In this document: piece after piece, positions 53,848 to 62,549 of the stretch
How the letters are laid out: every line of letters starts with the position of its first letter
Position numbering within the stretch: the stretch's first letter is position 1
From: VXOI01 sp965197575
GTDB lineage: Bacteria; Chloroflexota; Dehalococcoidia; Lucifugimonadales; UBA3495
Length of the DNA stretch: 64,000 bases
Reading direction: 5' to 3'
Assembly (NCBI GenBank): GCA_965197575.1
Contig: OZ240214.1
Location: 930,001 to 994,000 of the forward strand
Notes under the pieces: model-generated
Seen by the model: only the letters and a program-made list of their open reading frames with translations
What the model was told of the DNA's origin: nothing
Database searches by the model: none
Program-made: the position numbers and the translations under genes

Positions 53848-55548
53848 TTGTCTACCGAGCAAGACATACGCGGCGCTATCGACACTCTGGTCCGCGCCCG
53901 GCCCAATTTCTGGCTTCGCTCCGCCTGCGGAGTAACCCGCTCCCTGGCTTCGATCTACGCGATACTGGACCGCAACGCCTATACGCCGGACACTTCGCGG
54001 GCCAGGATTCTGCTGATCGGCGGACTTTCCGGCTACAAGGAAGACGTGGACCTGGCGTTGCGCGCCCTGGAACTGTACGCCGGCGGGGGCGACGCCCTGG
54101 CTCTGCGGCTGGCCCTCAGCGCCGTGCCCTGCGCCAATCCAGACGGCCTGCGGCTCAACGCCGGGCCGGGCAACGGCGCGGGCGGGAACCCGACGACCGG
54201 CTACCCGCCCGAGGACAATTTCTTCTTCGACTACACCGACCCCGAAAAGCGGTATCTCTGGCGTTGGGTCTGCTTCCAAGCGCCCGACCTGGTGCTGGAA
54301 CTGCAAGAAGGCCGGTCCGTCCAGTGGGAACACAACGAGGCCGCCCGGTCTCTGGCCCCCGCCGTCGCCTCCCGCGACGTTCGCGGAACCGGGCTGCTCG
54401 CCGCGCTGGGGACCGGACACCCGGACGGGCTGGGCAGCATCCCCGGATTGAAACTCGTTTGCTCCGAGGAGCAACTGCCCCGGGAATTGAGCCGGCTGTT
54501 CGGCATGGTGCGCCAAGCGGGAGTCTGGTCGCCCTCCAATGCCCGGCGCGCGCTGGACGCCCGCCGGGCCCGCCCCAGGATGGAGACCGGCCGTATCCTC
54601 GGCGGCGCCTACGGCCAGACCTTCGACCCGGTGGTCTACACCCAGGGGGTGCCCATCAGCGGCCGTCTGCGCTTGGCCGAACTGGAACCCGGCCGCGGCA
54701 GCCCCGCGCCGCAAATCGCCGCGCTGTTGCAGGACTTCACCGATGCGGCGGTACTTGGATTCGGCGAAGGTTTGGCGCCCTCCGCTCTGGCTTCGGTCGT
54801 CTGGAGCGACGAGCTCACCCGGGCCACCGGCGACGGCAGGTACGCCAACCTGATTGTCGCCGCCGCCAACCGCTACCAGGACCCCGAACCGGGCCAGGCG
54901 CCCCCTCCGTCGGACCGCGACTTCCGCACTGAAGACATGTTTATGAACGGCGCGGTGCTGGGCCGCGCCTACGAGCAGACCGGGAACGCCCGCTACCTGG
55001 ACCTGCTGACCAAGTTCTTGATCAATTCGCGGATTCAGCAAAGCCACGGACTGTTCTGGCACTGCCGTTCGGCCCAGTATTATTGGGGCCGGGGCAACGG
55101 TTTCGCCGCGATGGGGCTGGCGGAAACGCTGACCTACCTGCCGGACAACCACCCCGACCGGCCCGCCGTGCTGGCCATGTACCGGGCGTTGATGGAGTCG
55201 CTGAGGCGGCTGCAACACCCATCGGGCCTGCTGTCGCAAGTGCTGGACTTTCCAGGGTCGTACCTCGAATTCACCGCCACCTGCATGATGGGCTACGCCA
55301 TGGCCCGTGGGCTGCGCCGGGGCTGGCTGCCCGACGACTACCGGGACACCGTGGCCCTAGCCTGGCAGGGCGTGTCCGAGCGCATCGACGATCTAGGCAA
55401 CGTAGTAGACGCCTGCGCCAGCACCGGAGTCCAAGGCAACGTCCGCGACTACCTGGACCGCCCCGCCATCTTCGGCCCCGACGACCGCAGCGGCGGCATG
55501 GCCCTCTGGTTCGCGGTAGAGGCAGAGCGGTTGGAGCGGGGGGTGTAG
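53848..55548 (+). CDS. M14-like domain fused to GH88/GH105-type glycoside hydrolase domain
   Basis: A 566-aa protein of unusual architecture. Residues about 45-250 look like an M14 carboxypeptidase-type fold: LLIGGLSGYKEDVDLALRAL and VPCANPDGLRLN, but the HxxE metal motif is replaced by SGYKED, so zinc binding is doubtful. Residues about 290-560 resemble GH88/GH105 unsaturated glucuronyl/rhamnogalacturonyl hydrolases, with RTEDMFMNGAVLGRAYEQTG and YYWGRGNGFAAMGLAETL. It starts at TTG 7 bp after the MBL gene. No signal peptide. It could remove sugars or amino sugars taken up from polysaccharide. Confidence 0.65.
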   Translation: MSTEQDIRGAIDTLVRARPNFWLRSACGVTRSLASIYAILDRNAYTPDTSRARILLIGGLSGYKEDVDLALRALELYAGGGDALALRLALSAVPCANPDGLRLNAGPGNGAGGNPTTGYPPEDNFFFDYTDPEKRYLWRWVCFQAPDLVLELQEGRSVQWEHNEAARSLAPAVASRDVRGTGLLAALGTGHPDGLGSIPGLKLVCSEEQLPRELSRLFGMVRQAGVWSPSNARRALDARRARPRMETGRILGGAYGQTFDPVVYTQGVPISGRLRLAELEPGRGSPAPQIAALLQDFTDAAVLGFGEGLAPSALASVVWSDELTRATGDGRYANLIVAAANRYQDPEPGQAPPPSDRDFRTEDMFMNGAVLGRAYEQTGNARYLDLLTKFLINSRIQQSHGLFWHCRSAQYYWGRGNGFAAMGLAETLTYLPDNHPDRPAVLAMYRALMESLRRLQHPSGLLSQVLDFPGSYLEFTATCMMGYAMARGLRRGWLPDDYRDTVALAWQGVSERIDDLGNVVDACASTGVQGNVRDYLDRPAIFGPDDRSGGMALWFAVEAERLERGV

Positions 55549-55655
55549 GGTAAGCAGAAACACATCGAATCCCCGTTTGCTGGCCCAGGTGTGACGGCCC
55601 GATGATCCGTCGTGTTGTTCCAAGTGGAGCCGCCGGAGCAACTGTTGCCCGGTGT

Positions 55656-55661
55656 TATAAT
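55656..55661 (+). promoter_or_regulatory. -10 box upstream of the second PaREP1 gene
   Basis: Perfect TATAAT 38 nt before the likely ATG at 55700. No recognisable -35 at the right distance (CCGGAG), so promoter status is moderate. Confidence 0.35.
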
Positions 55662-55699
55662 GACCCCATCGACACATGGTAATGCCTATTGGGGGATGG

Positions 55700-56059
55700 A
55701 TGGCAATTGATGAACGAATTCAAGCGGCACGGGTATTCTTGAACAAGTCGAGCGCTGAGTTCGCCGCCGGGGATAACCGGCAAGGGTCGGACATACTTTG
55801 GCAAGCCGCGACTCATGTGGTGATGGGTTTGGCACAGGCTCGGGGCTGGGAATGTGACAGCCATCGCGCTATGAAGAACGCCGCCGAGCGGCTTGGCGTC
55901 GAGTTCGGCGACCAGTCCATCGGATATGGGTTTTCGGCCGCCGAGAAGTTTCACTGGAATTCTTATCACAACTTCATGGAGGACTTCGAACTGGAATCCG
56001 ACCGGCCCGTGGTCCACGAATTTGTGGAGCGGATGCTGGCATACCACGAGCGCTCTTAA
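55700..56059 (+). CDS. PaREP1-family HEPN-like protein 2
   Basis: A 119-aa paralogue of the 24706 gene. It has IQAARVFLNKSSAEFAAGDN, LWQAATHVVMGLAQARGWEC, and KFHWNSYHNFMEDFEL. The R-x6-H of RGWECDSH corresponds to the HEPN RNase motif seen in the first copy. The ATG at 55700 aligns with the family start; earlier in-frame starts add a short GG-rich leader. No SLOG gene follows it; the XDH gene starts 23 bp later. HEPN nucleases are often toxins or RNA-processing enzymes. Confidence 0.7.
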   Translation: MAIDERIQAARVFLNKSSAEFAAGDNRQGSDILWQAATHVVMGLAQARGWECDSHRAMKNAAERLGVEFGDQSIGYGFSAAEKFHWNSYHNFMEDFELESDRPVVHEFVERMLAYHERS

Positions 56060-56082
56060 ACATCTACGGGAGGTGCTAGTCC

Positions 56083-58410
56083 ATGGCTATTTCGACCGGT
56101 CCCAACATGGTGCTCTCCACCCAGGAATACGAGGTAGTCGGCAGCAGGCCGGTGCGTCACGACGGCGCGGAAAAGGTCACCGGCCGGGCCCGCTATGGGG
56201 CCGACATCAGTCCGCCTGGGCTGCTCTTCGCCAAAGTGCTGCGCAGCCCCCACTCCCACGCCCGGATCAAGTCCATCGACACCAGCAAGGCCGAAGCGCT
56301 GCCCGGAGTGCGGGCGGTTCTCACGTCTGCCGACTTGCCTCAGCCCCGCGGCCGTCTGTCGGACCAGGGCGAGGGGGCGATGGTCAACCCCAAGTTCCTC
56401 AGCAACAACTGCCTGGCCGATGACAAGGTCCTCTACCGGGGCCACGCGGTCGCCGCCGTTGCCGCCACCAGCGTGCATATCGCCGAGCAGGCGTTGGAGC
56501 TCATCGAGGTTGATTACGACGTGCTGCCGGGAGTCACCGACGTCCTCGAAGCGATGAAGCCGGACGCCCCGGTGCTTCACGAGCGGCTGTTCAACGCCGC
56601 CGACGCCAACGTTCGCACCGGCGGACTGCGCGAAGAGAGCGACGTCAGCGCCAGCACCAACATCGCCAACCACTTCTTCTTTGAGATGGGCGACATCGAG
56701 CAGGGCTTCAAGGAAGCGGACATCGTCATAGAACGGGAGTTCCGCACCCAGTCCGTGCATCAAGGCTACATCGAGCCCCACACCGCCACCGCCGATTGGG
56801 GCGAGGACGGCAGCCTGACCATCTGGTCGAGCAGCCAGGGGCACTTCAACGTCCGCGACCAGGTGGCGTTGGTGCTGGGCATTCCCATCTCCAGGATCAA
56901 GGCCATTCCCATGGAGATCGGGGGAGGTTTCGGCGGCAAGACCCTGGTCTACCTGGAGCCCGTGGCCGCCCTGCTGTCGCAGAAGTCCGGCCATCCGGTG
57001 AAGTTGAGCATGAACCGGGCCGAGGTGTTCCAGGGCTCCGGCCCCACCTCGGGCAGTTGGATGCGCTGCAAGCTGGGCGTGACCAACGAGGGGCGTATCA
57101 CCGCCGTCGACGCCTCGCTGGCCTACGAGGCGGGCGCTTACCCCGGCTCGCCGATCAATCCGGGGGTTCAGTGCATGACCGGCCCCTACGACATCGCCAA
57201 CGGACGCCTGGAAGGTTTCGACGTCGTGCTCAACAAGCCCAAGACCGCGGCCTACCGCGCTCCCGGCGCTCCGGCGGCGGCTTTCGCCATCGAGACGGTC
57301 ATCGACGAGATTTGCGAGAAGATTGGCATGGACCCCTTAGAATTCCGCCTGCTGAACGGCGCGAAAGAGGGCACCCGTCGTCTCACCGGCCCCACCTTCG
57401 GCAAGATCGGCAACCTGGAAACCCTGCAAGCCGCCAAAGACCATCCCCACTGGAACGCGCCGCTGGACGGGCCTAATCAAGGCCGGGGCGTGGCCGCCGG
57501 TTTCTGGTTCAACGGCACCGGCCCAGCCAGCGCCACCGCCAGCGTCAACGCCGACGGCACCGTGGGTCTCATCGAGGGCTCGCCGGACATCGGCGGGACT
57601 CGCGCCGCGCTGTCGATGCAGTTGGCCGAAGTGCTCGGCATCGCCGCCGAAGACGTGCGCCCGCTGGTCGGCGACACCGACTCAGTGGGCTACACCTCCA
57701 TGACCGGCGGCAGCAGCGTCGCCTTCAAGACCGGCTGGGCTTCCTACGAGGCGGCCCTCGACATCCGACAGCAGATGGTCCAGCGGGCGGCGCGCATTTG
57801 GGACGTTGATCCCGATTTGGTCGAATACGAAAAAGGAGTAATGTCCCACAAGTCCGACCCGGAACTGAAGCTGACCTTTAAGGAACTGGCGGCCCGGCTG
57901 AACGGCACCGGCGGTCCTATCACTGGCCGGGGCAACGTCTCGCCGGCCGGAGTCGGCGGAGCGTTCGCCGTTCACGTCGTCGATGTCGAGGTCGACCCGG
58001 ACACGGGCAAGGTCGACATTCTGCGCTTTACCGCGGTGCAGGACGCCGGCAAGGCCGTGCATCCCAGCTACGTCGAGGGCCAGATTCAGGGCGGCGTGGT
58101 GCAAGGCATCGGTTGGGCGCTGAACGAAGAGTACGTCTTCGGCGGCGACGGCGGGATGCAGAACCCGACCTTCCTGGACTACCGGATGCCCATCAGCCTG
58201 GACCTGCCGATGATCGACACCGTGATCGTAGAGGTGGCGAATCCGGGCCATCCCTACGGAGTACGCGGCGTCGGCGAGGTGCCGATAGTCCCTCCCATGG
58301 CCGCCATAGCCAACGCCGTCTACAACGCCGTAGGCGTGCGCATGGAGCAACTGCCCATGTCCCCAGGCGCAGTGCTGGAAGCGCTCTGGGAGAAGAGCGG
58401 CGACGCTTAA
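56083..58410 (+). CDS. Xanthine-dehydrogenase family molybdopterin-binding (large) subunit
   Basis: A 775-aa molybdenum hydroxylase large subunit (CoxL/XdhA type). Motifs: GRARYGADI, the molybdopterin loop EIGGGFGGKTLVYLEP, YRAPGAPAAAFAIE and GVRGVGEVPIVPP, which contains the active-site Glu. GGAGGTGC SD before the ATG. The small 2Fe-2S subunit and FAD subunit that complete such enzymes are not adjacent, which is unusual. It may hydroxylate N-heterocycles or aldehydes, consistent with the surrounding catabolic genes. Confidence 0.9.
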   Translation: MAISTGPNMVLSTQEYEVVGSRPVRHDGAEKVTGRARYGADISPPGLLFAKVLRSPHSHARIKSIDTSKAEALPGVRAVLTSADLPQPRGRLSDQGEGAMVNPKFLSNNCLADDKVLYRGHAVAAVAATSVHIAEQALELIEVDYDVLPGVTDVLEAMKPDAPVLHERLFNAADANVRTGGLREESDVSASTNIANHFFFEMGDIEQGFKEADIVIEREFRTQSVHQGYIEPHTATADWGEDGSLTIWSSSQGHFNVRDQVALVLGIPISRIKAIPMEIGGGFGGKTLVYLEPVAALLSQKSGHPVKLSMNRAEVFQGSGPTSGSWMRCKLGVTNEGRITAVDASLAYEAGAYPGSPINPGVQCMTGPYDIANGRLEGFDVVLNKPKTAAYRAPGAPAAAFAIETVIDEICEKIGMDPLEFRLLNGAKEGTRRLTGPTFGKIGNLETLQAAKDHPHWNAPLDGPNQGRGVAAGFWFNGTGPASATASVNADGTVGLIEGSPDIGGTRAALSMQLAEVLGIAAEDVRPLVGDTDSVGYTSMTGGSSVAFKTGWASYEAALDIRQQMVQRAARIWDVDPDLVEYEKGVMSHKSDPELKLTFKELAARLNGTGGPITGRGNVSPAGVGGAFAVHVVDVEVDPDTGKVDILRFTAVQDAGKAVHPSYVEGQIQGGVVQGIGWALNEEYVFGGDGGMQNPTFLDYRMPISLDLPMIDTVIVEVANPGHPYGVRGVGEVPIVPPMAAIANAVYNAVGVRMEQLPMSPGAVLEALWEKSGDA

Positions 58411-58453
58411 CATCGGCAGACTCGCCGCCGGTCCGGTATCCAAGGGACAATGT

Positions 58454-58489
58454 GGGGCTCTCCTGAATTTTGGGAGAGTCCCAACTTTT
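58454..58489. terminator. Intrinsic terminator between convergent genes
   Basis: A 10-bp stem (GGGGCTCTCC 58454-58463 with GGAGAGTCCC 58473-58482, one G-T pair) and a 9-nt loop are followed by AACTTTT on plus. On minus the mirror sequence has AAAA before it and the loop side is also T-rich, so it probably serves both the XDH gene and the methyltransferase gene. Confidence 0.75.
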
Positions 58490-58566
58490 GATCGGCAACG
58501 CTGGAAAGTGACTATAGGGTCGAAGAGTGTGCGATAGACATATCTTCGCTTGTTCCCGCCGAGGGG

Positions 58567-59949
58567 CTAATCCAAACGCCGCAACGTCACCGCAGCGTCA
58601 TACAATTGGGCCTTGCTTTTGGCGCGCAACCTGCTTCCGCTGTTGACGATACTGGACCCGACCCGGTCTCTAAGTCTGGTGACCCCCAGCACTGTGAGAC
58701 CTCGAAGAGCCGCAAGGTCACACAAGTATTGGTCTACCTTCACTTCCTTCCCCTGAACAATCGAGTTGCCGAGGACGACAATCGCAGTTCCACCCAAGCG
58801 CAAAAACTTACCCAGGAGCTCACAGAAGCGGTCGAGGTCGTTCATGTATGTAGCGATGTAGTTGGCCCATCCGTTGCCTCCGTAGGCCCCTCGTGAGCCA
58901 TTGGCTTCGCGGATTTCGGCAATTTGGTCAGCAAGTCCCGGTAACTTCGGCTTTAGGGGAATGGGAGCGCTCGCTCTGACCGTCTGCCAGTACTTGCCGA
59001 AATTGTTGTTCTCCAGGCGCTTGAGGTCTTCGGAAGAGCTAACCAGGCCAGCCCAGAAAAGCTGCGGACGGCTGTTTCGAACGTAATGGTAATTGTTCAT
59101 ATATGGCGGGGAGGTCACAACCAGATCGACCGAGCCCGGTTCGATGAGCCCTTCGGAGTCGAAGAAGGAAGTTTCATGGACTTGCCAGAGCGGGCTGTTA
59201 CGTCTGCTGGCGGCCTCCAACTGGAATTCGGCGATGTCGTCCGTCATTTGCCTTAATCTGGCGGCAAGGACCTTCCCAACCTCCGCATCGACTATCAATT
59301 TCTTGCCCGCCGCTGGCCGTGAGCCTAGCGACGGCTCATACGAGTAATTGGAGAATTCGACTATCACGGAGGAAAGAGCAACCTTGAAGAGTTCGCTGAT
59401 GGGAGGGGTCAGCTCGCTCAAGTAGTCGATGGTAAAGAGGACCTTCCTCTCGACGGCAGGCGAGAAGAAGGGAATTCGGCTTTTGAACCCCGGCGGCGGC
59501 AAACTCCGAGGCTCGGCGGCGGCATTATGACTCCCGTCGTCATCAATGGAGGTTGAACGCCGGCCGGCGTTCTCGATGAAGACCTCGTAATCCTCGATGC
59601 TCTCGATGAATTCATCCAGAGAAACACTCTTCGAATTGAGTTTCACCTTGCAGACTAGCGAAGCAAACGGGTTTAACTCGAATCCGACACTGTTCATGCC
59701 TAGTCTATTCGCCTCGACCAAGGTTGTGCCTACCCCGGCAAAGGGGTCCATTACCAAGCTATTCTTTTGAGGAAACGGCAGATTCTGCGTGATTGCGTTA
59801 TGCGCGAATTCTCCCGAAAACCCTGCTATCCAGTTGGACCAGCGATGAATCGACAGGGACTTATTATGAGCGGAAGCGGCCTGCCCATAACTTGCACTCA
59901 CATGGCCGGGGGTCAACACCGATTGGTAATTGACGCTTTCAGACGACAT
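58567..59949 (-). CDS. Orphan site-specific DNA methyltransferase (N6-adenine or N4-cytosine)
   Basis: A 460-aa methyltransferase. SAM motif I is DPFAGVGTT (68-76) and catalytic motif IV is TSPPY (279-283). The order, motif I before motif IV, is opposite to most beta-class N4-cytosine enzymes. A long region of about 200 residues separates them and may hold target recognition. No restriction endonuclease is found. Codon use looks less GC-rich than in neighbouring genes, suggesting horizontal transfer. A promoter-like TAGAGT lies 6 nt before the start codon, so it may be leaderless. Confidence 0.85.
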   Translation of the reverse strand: MSSESVNYQSVLTPGHVSASYGQAASAHNKSLSIHRWSNWIAGFSGEFAHNAITQNLPFPQKNSLVMDPFAGVGTTLVEANRLGMNSVGFELNPFASLVCKVKLNSKSVSLDEFIESIEDYEVFIENAGRRSTSIDDDGSHNAAAEPRSLPPPGFKSRIPFFSPAVERKVLFTIDYLSELTPPISELFKVALSSVIVEFSNYSYEPSLGSRPAAGKKLIVDAEVGKVLAARLRQMTDDIAEFQLEAASRRNSPLWQVHETSFFDSEGLIEPGSVDLVVTSPPYMNNYHYVRNSRPQLFWAGLVSSSEDLKRLENNNFGKYWQTVRASAPIPLKPKLPGLADQIAEIREANGSRGAYGGNGWANYIATYMNDLDRFCELLGKFLRLGGTAIVVLGNSIVQGKEVKVDQYLCDLAALRGLTVLGVTRLRDRVGSSIVNSGSRLRAKSKAQLYDAAVTLRRLD

Positions 59950-60063
59950 GCTTAGACTCTACTGAAAACCCAAATCCGGTCTCGAGTAAATGATAACCGA
60001 ATCGGGGAATCCTTCAAGGCGCGGTTGTCAGCCATATCCAGGGTACAGGCCGAGCGATTAAAG

Positions 60064-60438
60064 ATGTCAACCGACCTTCAGTACAACTTCACCAGCGTGG
60101 CCCACGAGATGGTCTGCGAGGCGAACGCCATCCTCCTGCCTCACACCATGCGCTACAACGCCGGGGCCTGCGCTGACCGGCTGGCGCTGATCGCGGAAGC
60201 AATGGGCATTGACACCGCGGCAATGAGCGATGACGAGGCCGCCGCAGCCGCTGCCGACGGGGTGGAGGAATTGAGGCGTTCGTTGGGGCTGCCGGAGCGG
60301 CTCCGGGACGTCGGGGTGCCGGAGGAGGGGTTGGAGTTGATCGCTTCGGCTACCCTCCACGACCGGGCCTTGGCCACCAATCCCAGGCCGGTGTCCGACG
60401 CCGGGCCCATTATGGCCGTGCTGCGGCAGGCTTGGTAG
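60064..60438 (+). pseudogene. C-terminal relic of an iron-containing alcohol dehydrogenase
   Basis: A 124-aa ORF matches only the C-terminal third of iron-containing (group III) alcohol dehydrogenases/maleylacetate reductases: CEANAILLPHTMRYNAGACAD, IAEAMGI, SLGLPERLRDVGVPEEGLEL and a RPVSDAGPIMAVLRQAW end. The upstream two thirds with the Rossmann domain and the first metal ligands are missing, and the expected HGEANA is mutated (VCEANA). It was probably a full gene now truncated. Confidence 0.75.
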
Positions 60439-60484
60439 ACGGGTCTTTTCTTCTCATCGGGGCGAGAGCGCAGGGGGTGGCCCC

Positions 60485-61387
60485 GTGAAGTTCGGCGTTT
60501 GCCTGCCCCACTACGGCAAGCCCGTGGACTTGGACGACCTGCGGGCGGTGGCCGAGGATGCGGAGACGATGGGGTTCGACTCGGTCTGGGCCAGCGACCA
60601 CATAGTCACCCCGGCGCACCTGCAACCCAGCATCGGGCCCGTCTTCCTGGACGCTTTTGTCGTCCTGTCCCATGTCTCCGCCCTTACCCGCCGGGTCAAG
60701 TTGGGAACGACGGTTATGGTAGTACCCTACCGCAACCCTCTGGTAGCCGCCAAGATCATCGCGACGTTGGACAATCTCTCCGGCGGCCGGGTGGTGCTGG
60801 GCGTCGGCGCGGGTGGGGCGCCGGACGAGTTCGAGGCGTTGGGAGTGCCGGAGTCACAGCGGGGGAGCCGCACCGGCGAGTACCTGTCGGTGATGATCGA
60901 GCTTTGGACCAACGACCCGTCGAATTTCGAGGGCAGCTTTTTCAACTTCTCAGGTGTCCGGTTCGGGCCCAAACCGGCACAGCGACCCCATCCGCCGATT
61001 TGGGTGGGCGGACGCAGCGACGCCGCGCTCCGGCGGGCGGTGCGCTTTGGGGAAGCGTGGCACCCGACCTATATGGCGCTGGAGTCTCTGCGCGAGAGAA
61101 TCGGCAAACTTGCCGAATTGTCGTCGGCTGCGGACCGGGAGTCACCGCCGGAGGTTACGATTCATCAGATCGTCGACTTTGGTGAAGGGCCAACGTCGGT
61201 TGGCAGGAATGGGGAAAGGCGCTTAGGGCACGGCAACCCAGCCCAGGTAGCCGCCGATCTGGACTCTTACTCCGGGCTGGGCGTCAAAACGGTTGTCTGC
61301 AACTTCCGCTCGGCGGATGTTCCGGCCCTGCGGAGCGCCATGCAGACCTTCGCGGCGAAGGTGATGCCGCAGTTCTCCGGCGTCTAG
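60485..61387 (+). CDS. LLM-class F420/FMN-dependent oxidoreductase 3
   Basis: A 300-aa luciferase-like protein of the short F420-type: MKFGVCLPHYGKPVDLDDLR, ETMGFDSVWASDHIVTP, LTRRVKLGTTVMVVPYRNP, SGGRVVLGVGAGGAPDEFEALG. These enzymes commonly use F420 or FMN for hydride transfer. Start GTG at 60485. It ends with a shared stop: its TAG and the TAG of the opposite-strand gene use the same CTAG. Confidence 0.88.
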   Translation: MKFGVCLPHYGKPVDLDDLRAVAEDAETMGFDSVWASDHIVTPAHLQPSIGPVFLDAFVVLSHVSALTRRVKLGTTVMVVPYRNPLVAAKIIATLDNLSGGRVVLGVGAGGAPDEFEALGVPESQRGSRTGEYLSVMIELWTNDPSNFEGSFFNFSGVRFGPKPAQRPHPPIWVGGRSDAALRRAVRFGEAWHPTYMALESLRERIGKLAELSSAADRESPPEVTIHQIVDFGEGPTSVGRNGERRLGHGNPAQVAADLDSYSGLGVKTVVCNFRSADVPALRSAMQTFAAKVMPQFSGV

Positions 61388-62181
61388 CCGAAGAAGTCTT
61401 TGATCAGGCCGACGAACTCCGCCGTCTGTTCCACCTCGGGACGGTGGCCGCAGTCCTCGATGAACGCCAGCCGCGAGTTGGCTATGGCACGAGTGTAGGC
61501 TTCCCCGGCGCTGGAGGGCACTACCTCATCCTGGCGACCCCAGATAATGAGAGCTTCGAGGCTCTTCGCCAGCGCCAAGCGCGGGGGTAGGCCGGGGTCG
61601 TACATATAGGGACGCCAAGAGAGGCGGCAGGCTTCTTCTCGCGCCGTCTCCCACAATTCCACCTGCTCCGGGGAGGGCTCGTCGGGGCAGACCGTCTGGA
61701 ACTCGGCGTTGTTGTCCGGGTCGGCGAACCCGACGGTGATAAACTCTTTCGAGACTACCAGGAACATGTCCAGGATCTCCCCGGTGGGGGGGAGTATCCC
61801 GGCCGGCGCGGCGAGGGCCAGCTTCTTGAAATTTTGCGGACATTGGGCCGCCATCTCCGCCGCCAGCCAGCCTCCCAGCGAAGACCCAATGACGTTCACT
61901 CCGGCCAGGCCCAACTCCTCCAGCGCCCGCAGATACCACCCGGCCATGTCGCGCATGTTCCTAATCCAATCAATCCGGGCGGTCACGCCGAAACCGGGAT
62001 GCGAGGGGGCGTAGACGGTGTAGCTCTGGGCCAGTTCCTCGTGGAATCGCAGCCAGCCGGGCTGCCCCATCTCGTCGTGCAACACCAACAGCGGCTCGCC
62101 GCTTCCGCCCTTCAGCACCTGTAGTTCCGCGCCCGCCACCTGGTGAGTTTCTTGGGTCCATGTTGCCTGGCCGGTTGTCAT
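61384..62181 (-). CDS. Alpha/beta-fold hydrolase 3
   Basis: A 265-aa hydrolase. The nucleophile S101 is in VIGSSLGGWLA, an oxyanion-side histidine in LLVLHDEMGQPGW, and His in EDCGHRPEVEQTAEFVGL. The LIIWGRQDEVVP segment supplies the acid. C-C bond hydrolase/haloalkane-dehalogenase-like enzymes show this pattern. A promoter (62242-62270) is upstream. Stop is shared with the LLM gene on plus. Confidence 0.87.
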   Translation of the reverse strand: MTTGQATWTQETHQVAGAELQVLKGGSGEPLLVLHDEMGQPGWLRFHEELAQSYTVYAPSHPGFGVTARIDWIRNMRDMAGWYLRALEELGLAGVNVIGSSLGGWLAAEMAAQCPQNFKKLALAAPAGILPPTGEILDMFLVVSKEFITVGFADPDNNAEFQTVCPDEPSPEQVELWETAREEACRLSWRPYMYDPGLPPRLALAKSLEALIIWGRQDEVVPSSAGEAYTRAIANSRLAFIEDCGHRPEVEQTAEFVGLIKDFFG

Positions 62182-62549
62182 CGATTAGCTCCTTCGCAAA
62201 GCAAGCGGATATGCAGTCTCGGATAGTGGAAACCGGAAACAATTGTCCGGGCGTATGCATGTATTGTCAACCCGGCTGACAAGTGCGTGAGCCGCCCGTC
62301 ACCCCAACCTACGACTGCGTCGATAGCCTCGATGCAATCTGGCCTCCCCCGCAGGGAAGGGGGACGATTGACTCCCTCCCGGTGGATGCGGATGCTACTT
62401 TTTGCCGGGTTCTGGATAGGCTGGGCGTCCGGTGGCAGGGCGGCAGGTTAGCGTATATAATACGGCCAATATTAGACAGCCCTCATTATTCGGGAAGTCC
62501 GTAGGTTCAGAGATGAAAGACTCCGGTGAGGGCCGCTGCTGGGGTACAT
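62182..62549. other. Non-coding gap, 368 bp, with divergent promoter elements
   Basis: No credible ORF. A minus promoter for the alpha/beta hydrolase lies at 62242-62270. A 6-bp GC hairpin (TCCCCC 62345-62350 / GGGGGA 62359-62364) lies in the middle. A perfect TATAAT (62456-62461) is about 90 bp upstream of the flavin-reductase ATG and could be its -10 box, but the matching -35 (GTGGCA) is poor. Confidence 0.45.
62242..62270 (-). promoter_or_regulatory. Sigma70-type promoter for the alpha/beta hydrolase
   Basis: Minus TTGACA (62270-62265), 17-nt spacer, GACAAT (62247-62242, four of six). Transcription should start near 62235, about 54 nt before the ATG at 62181. Confidence 0.5.
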
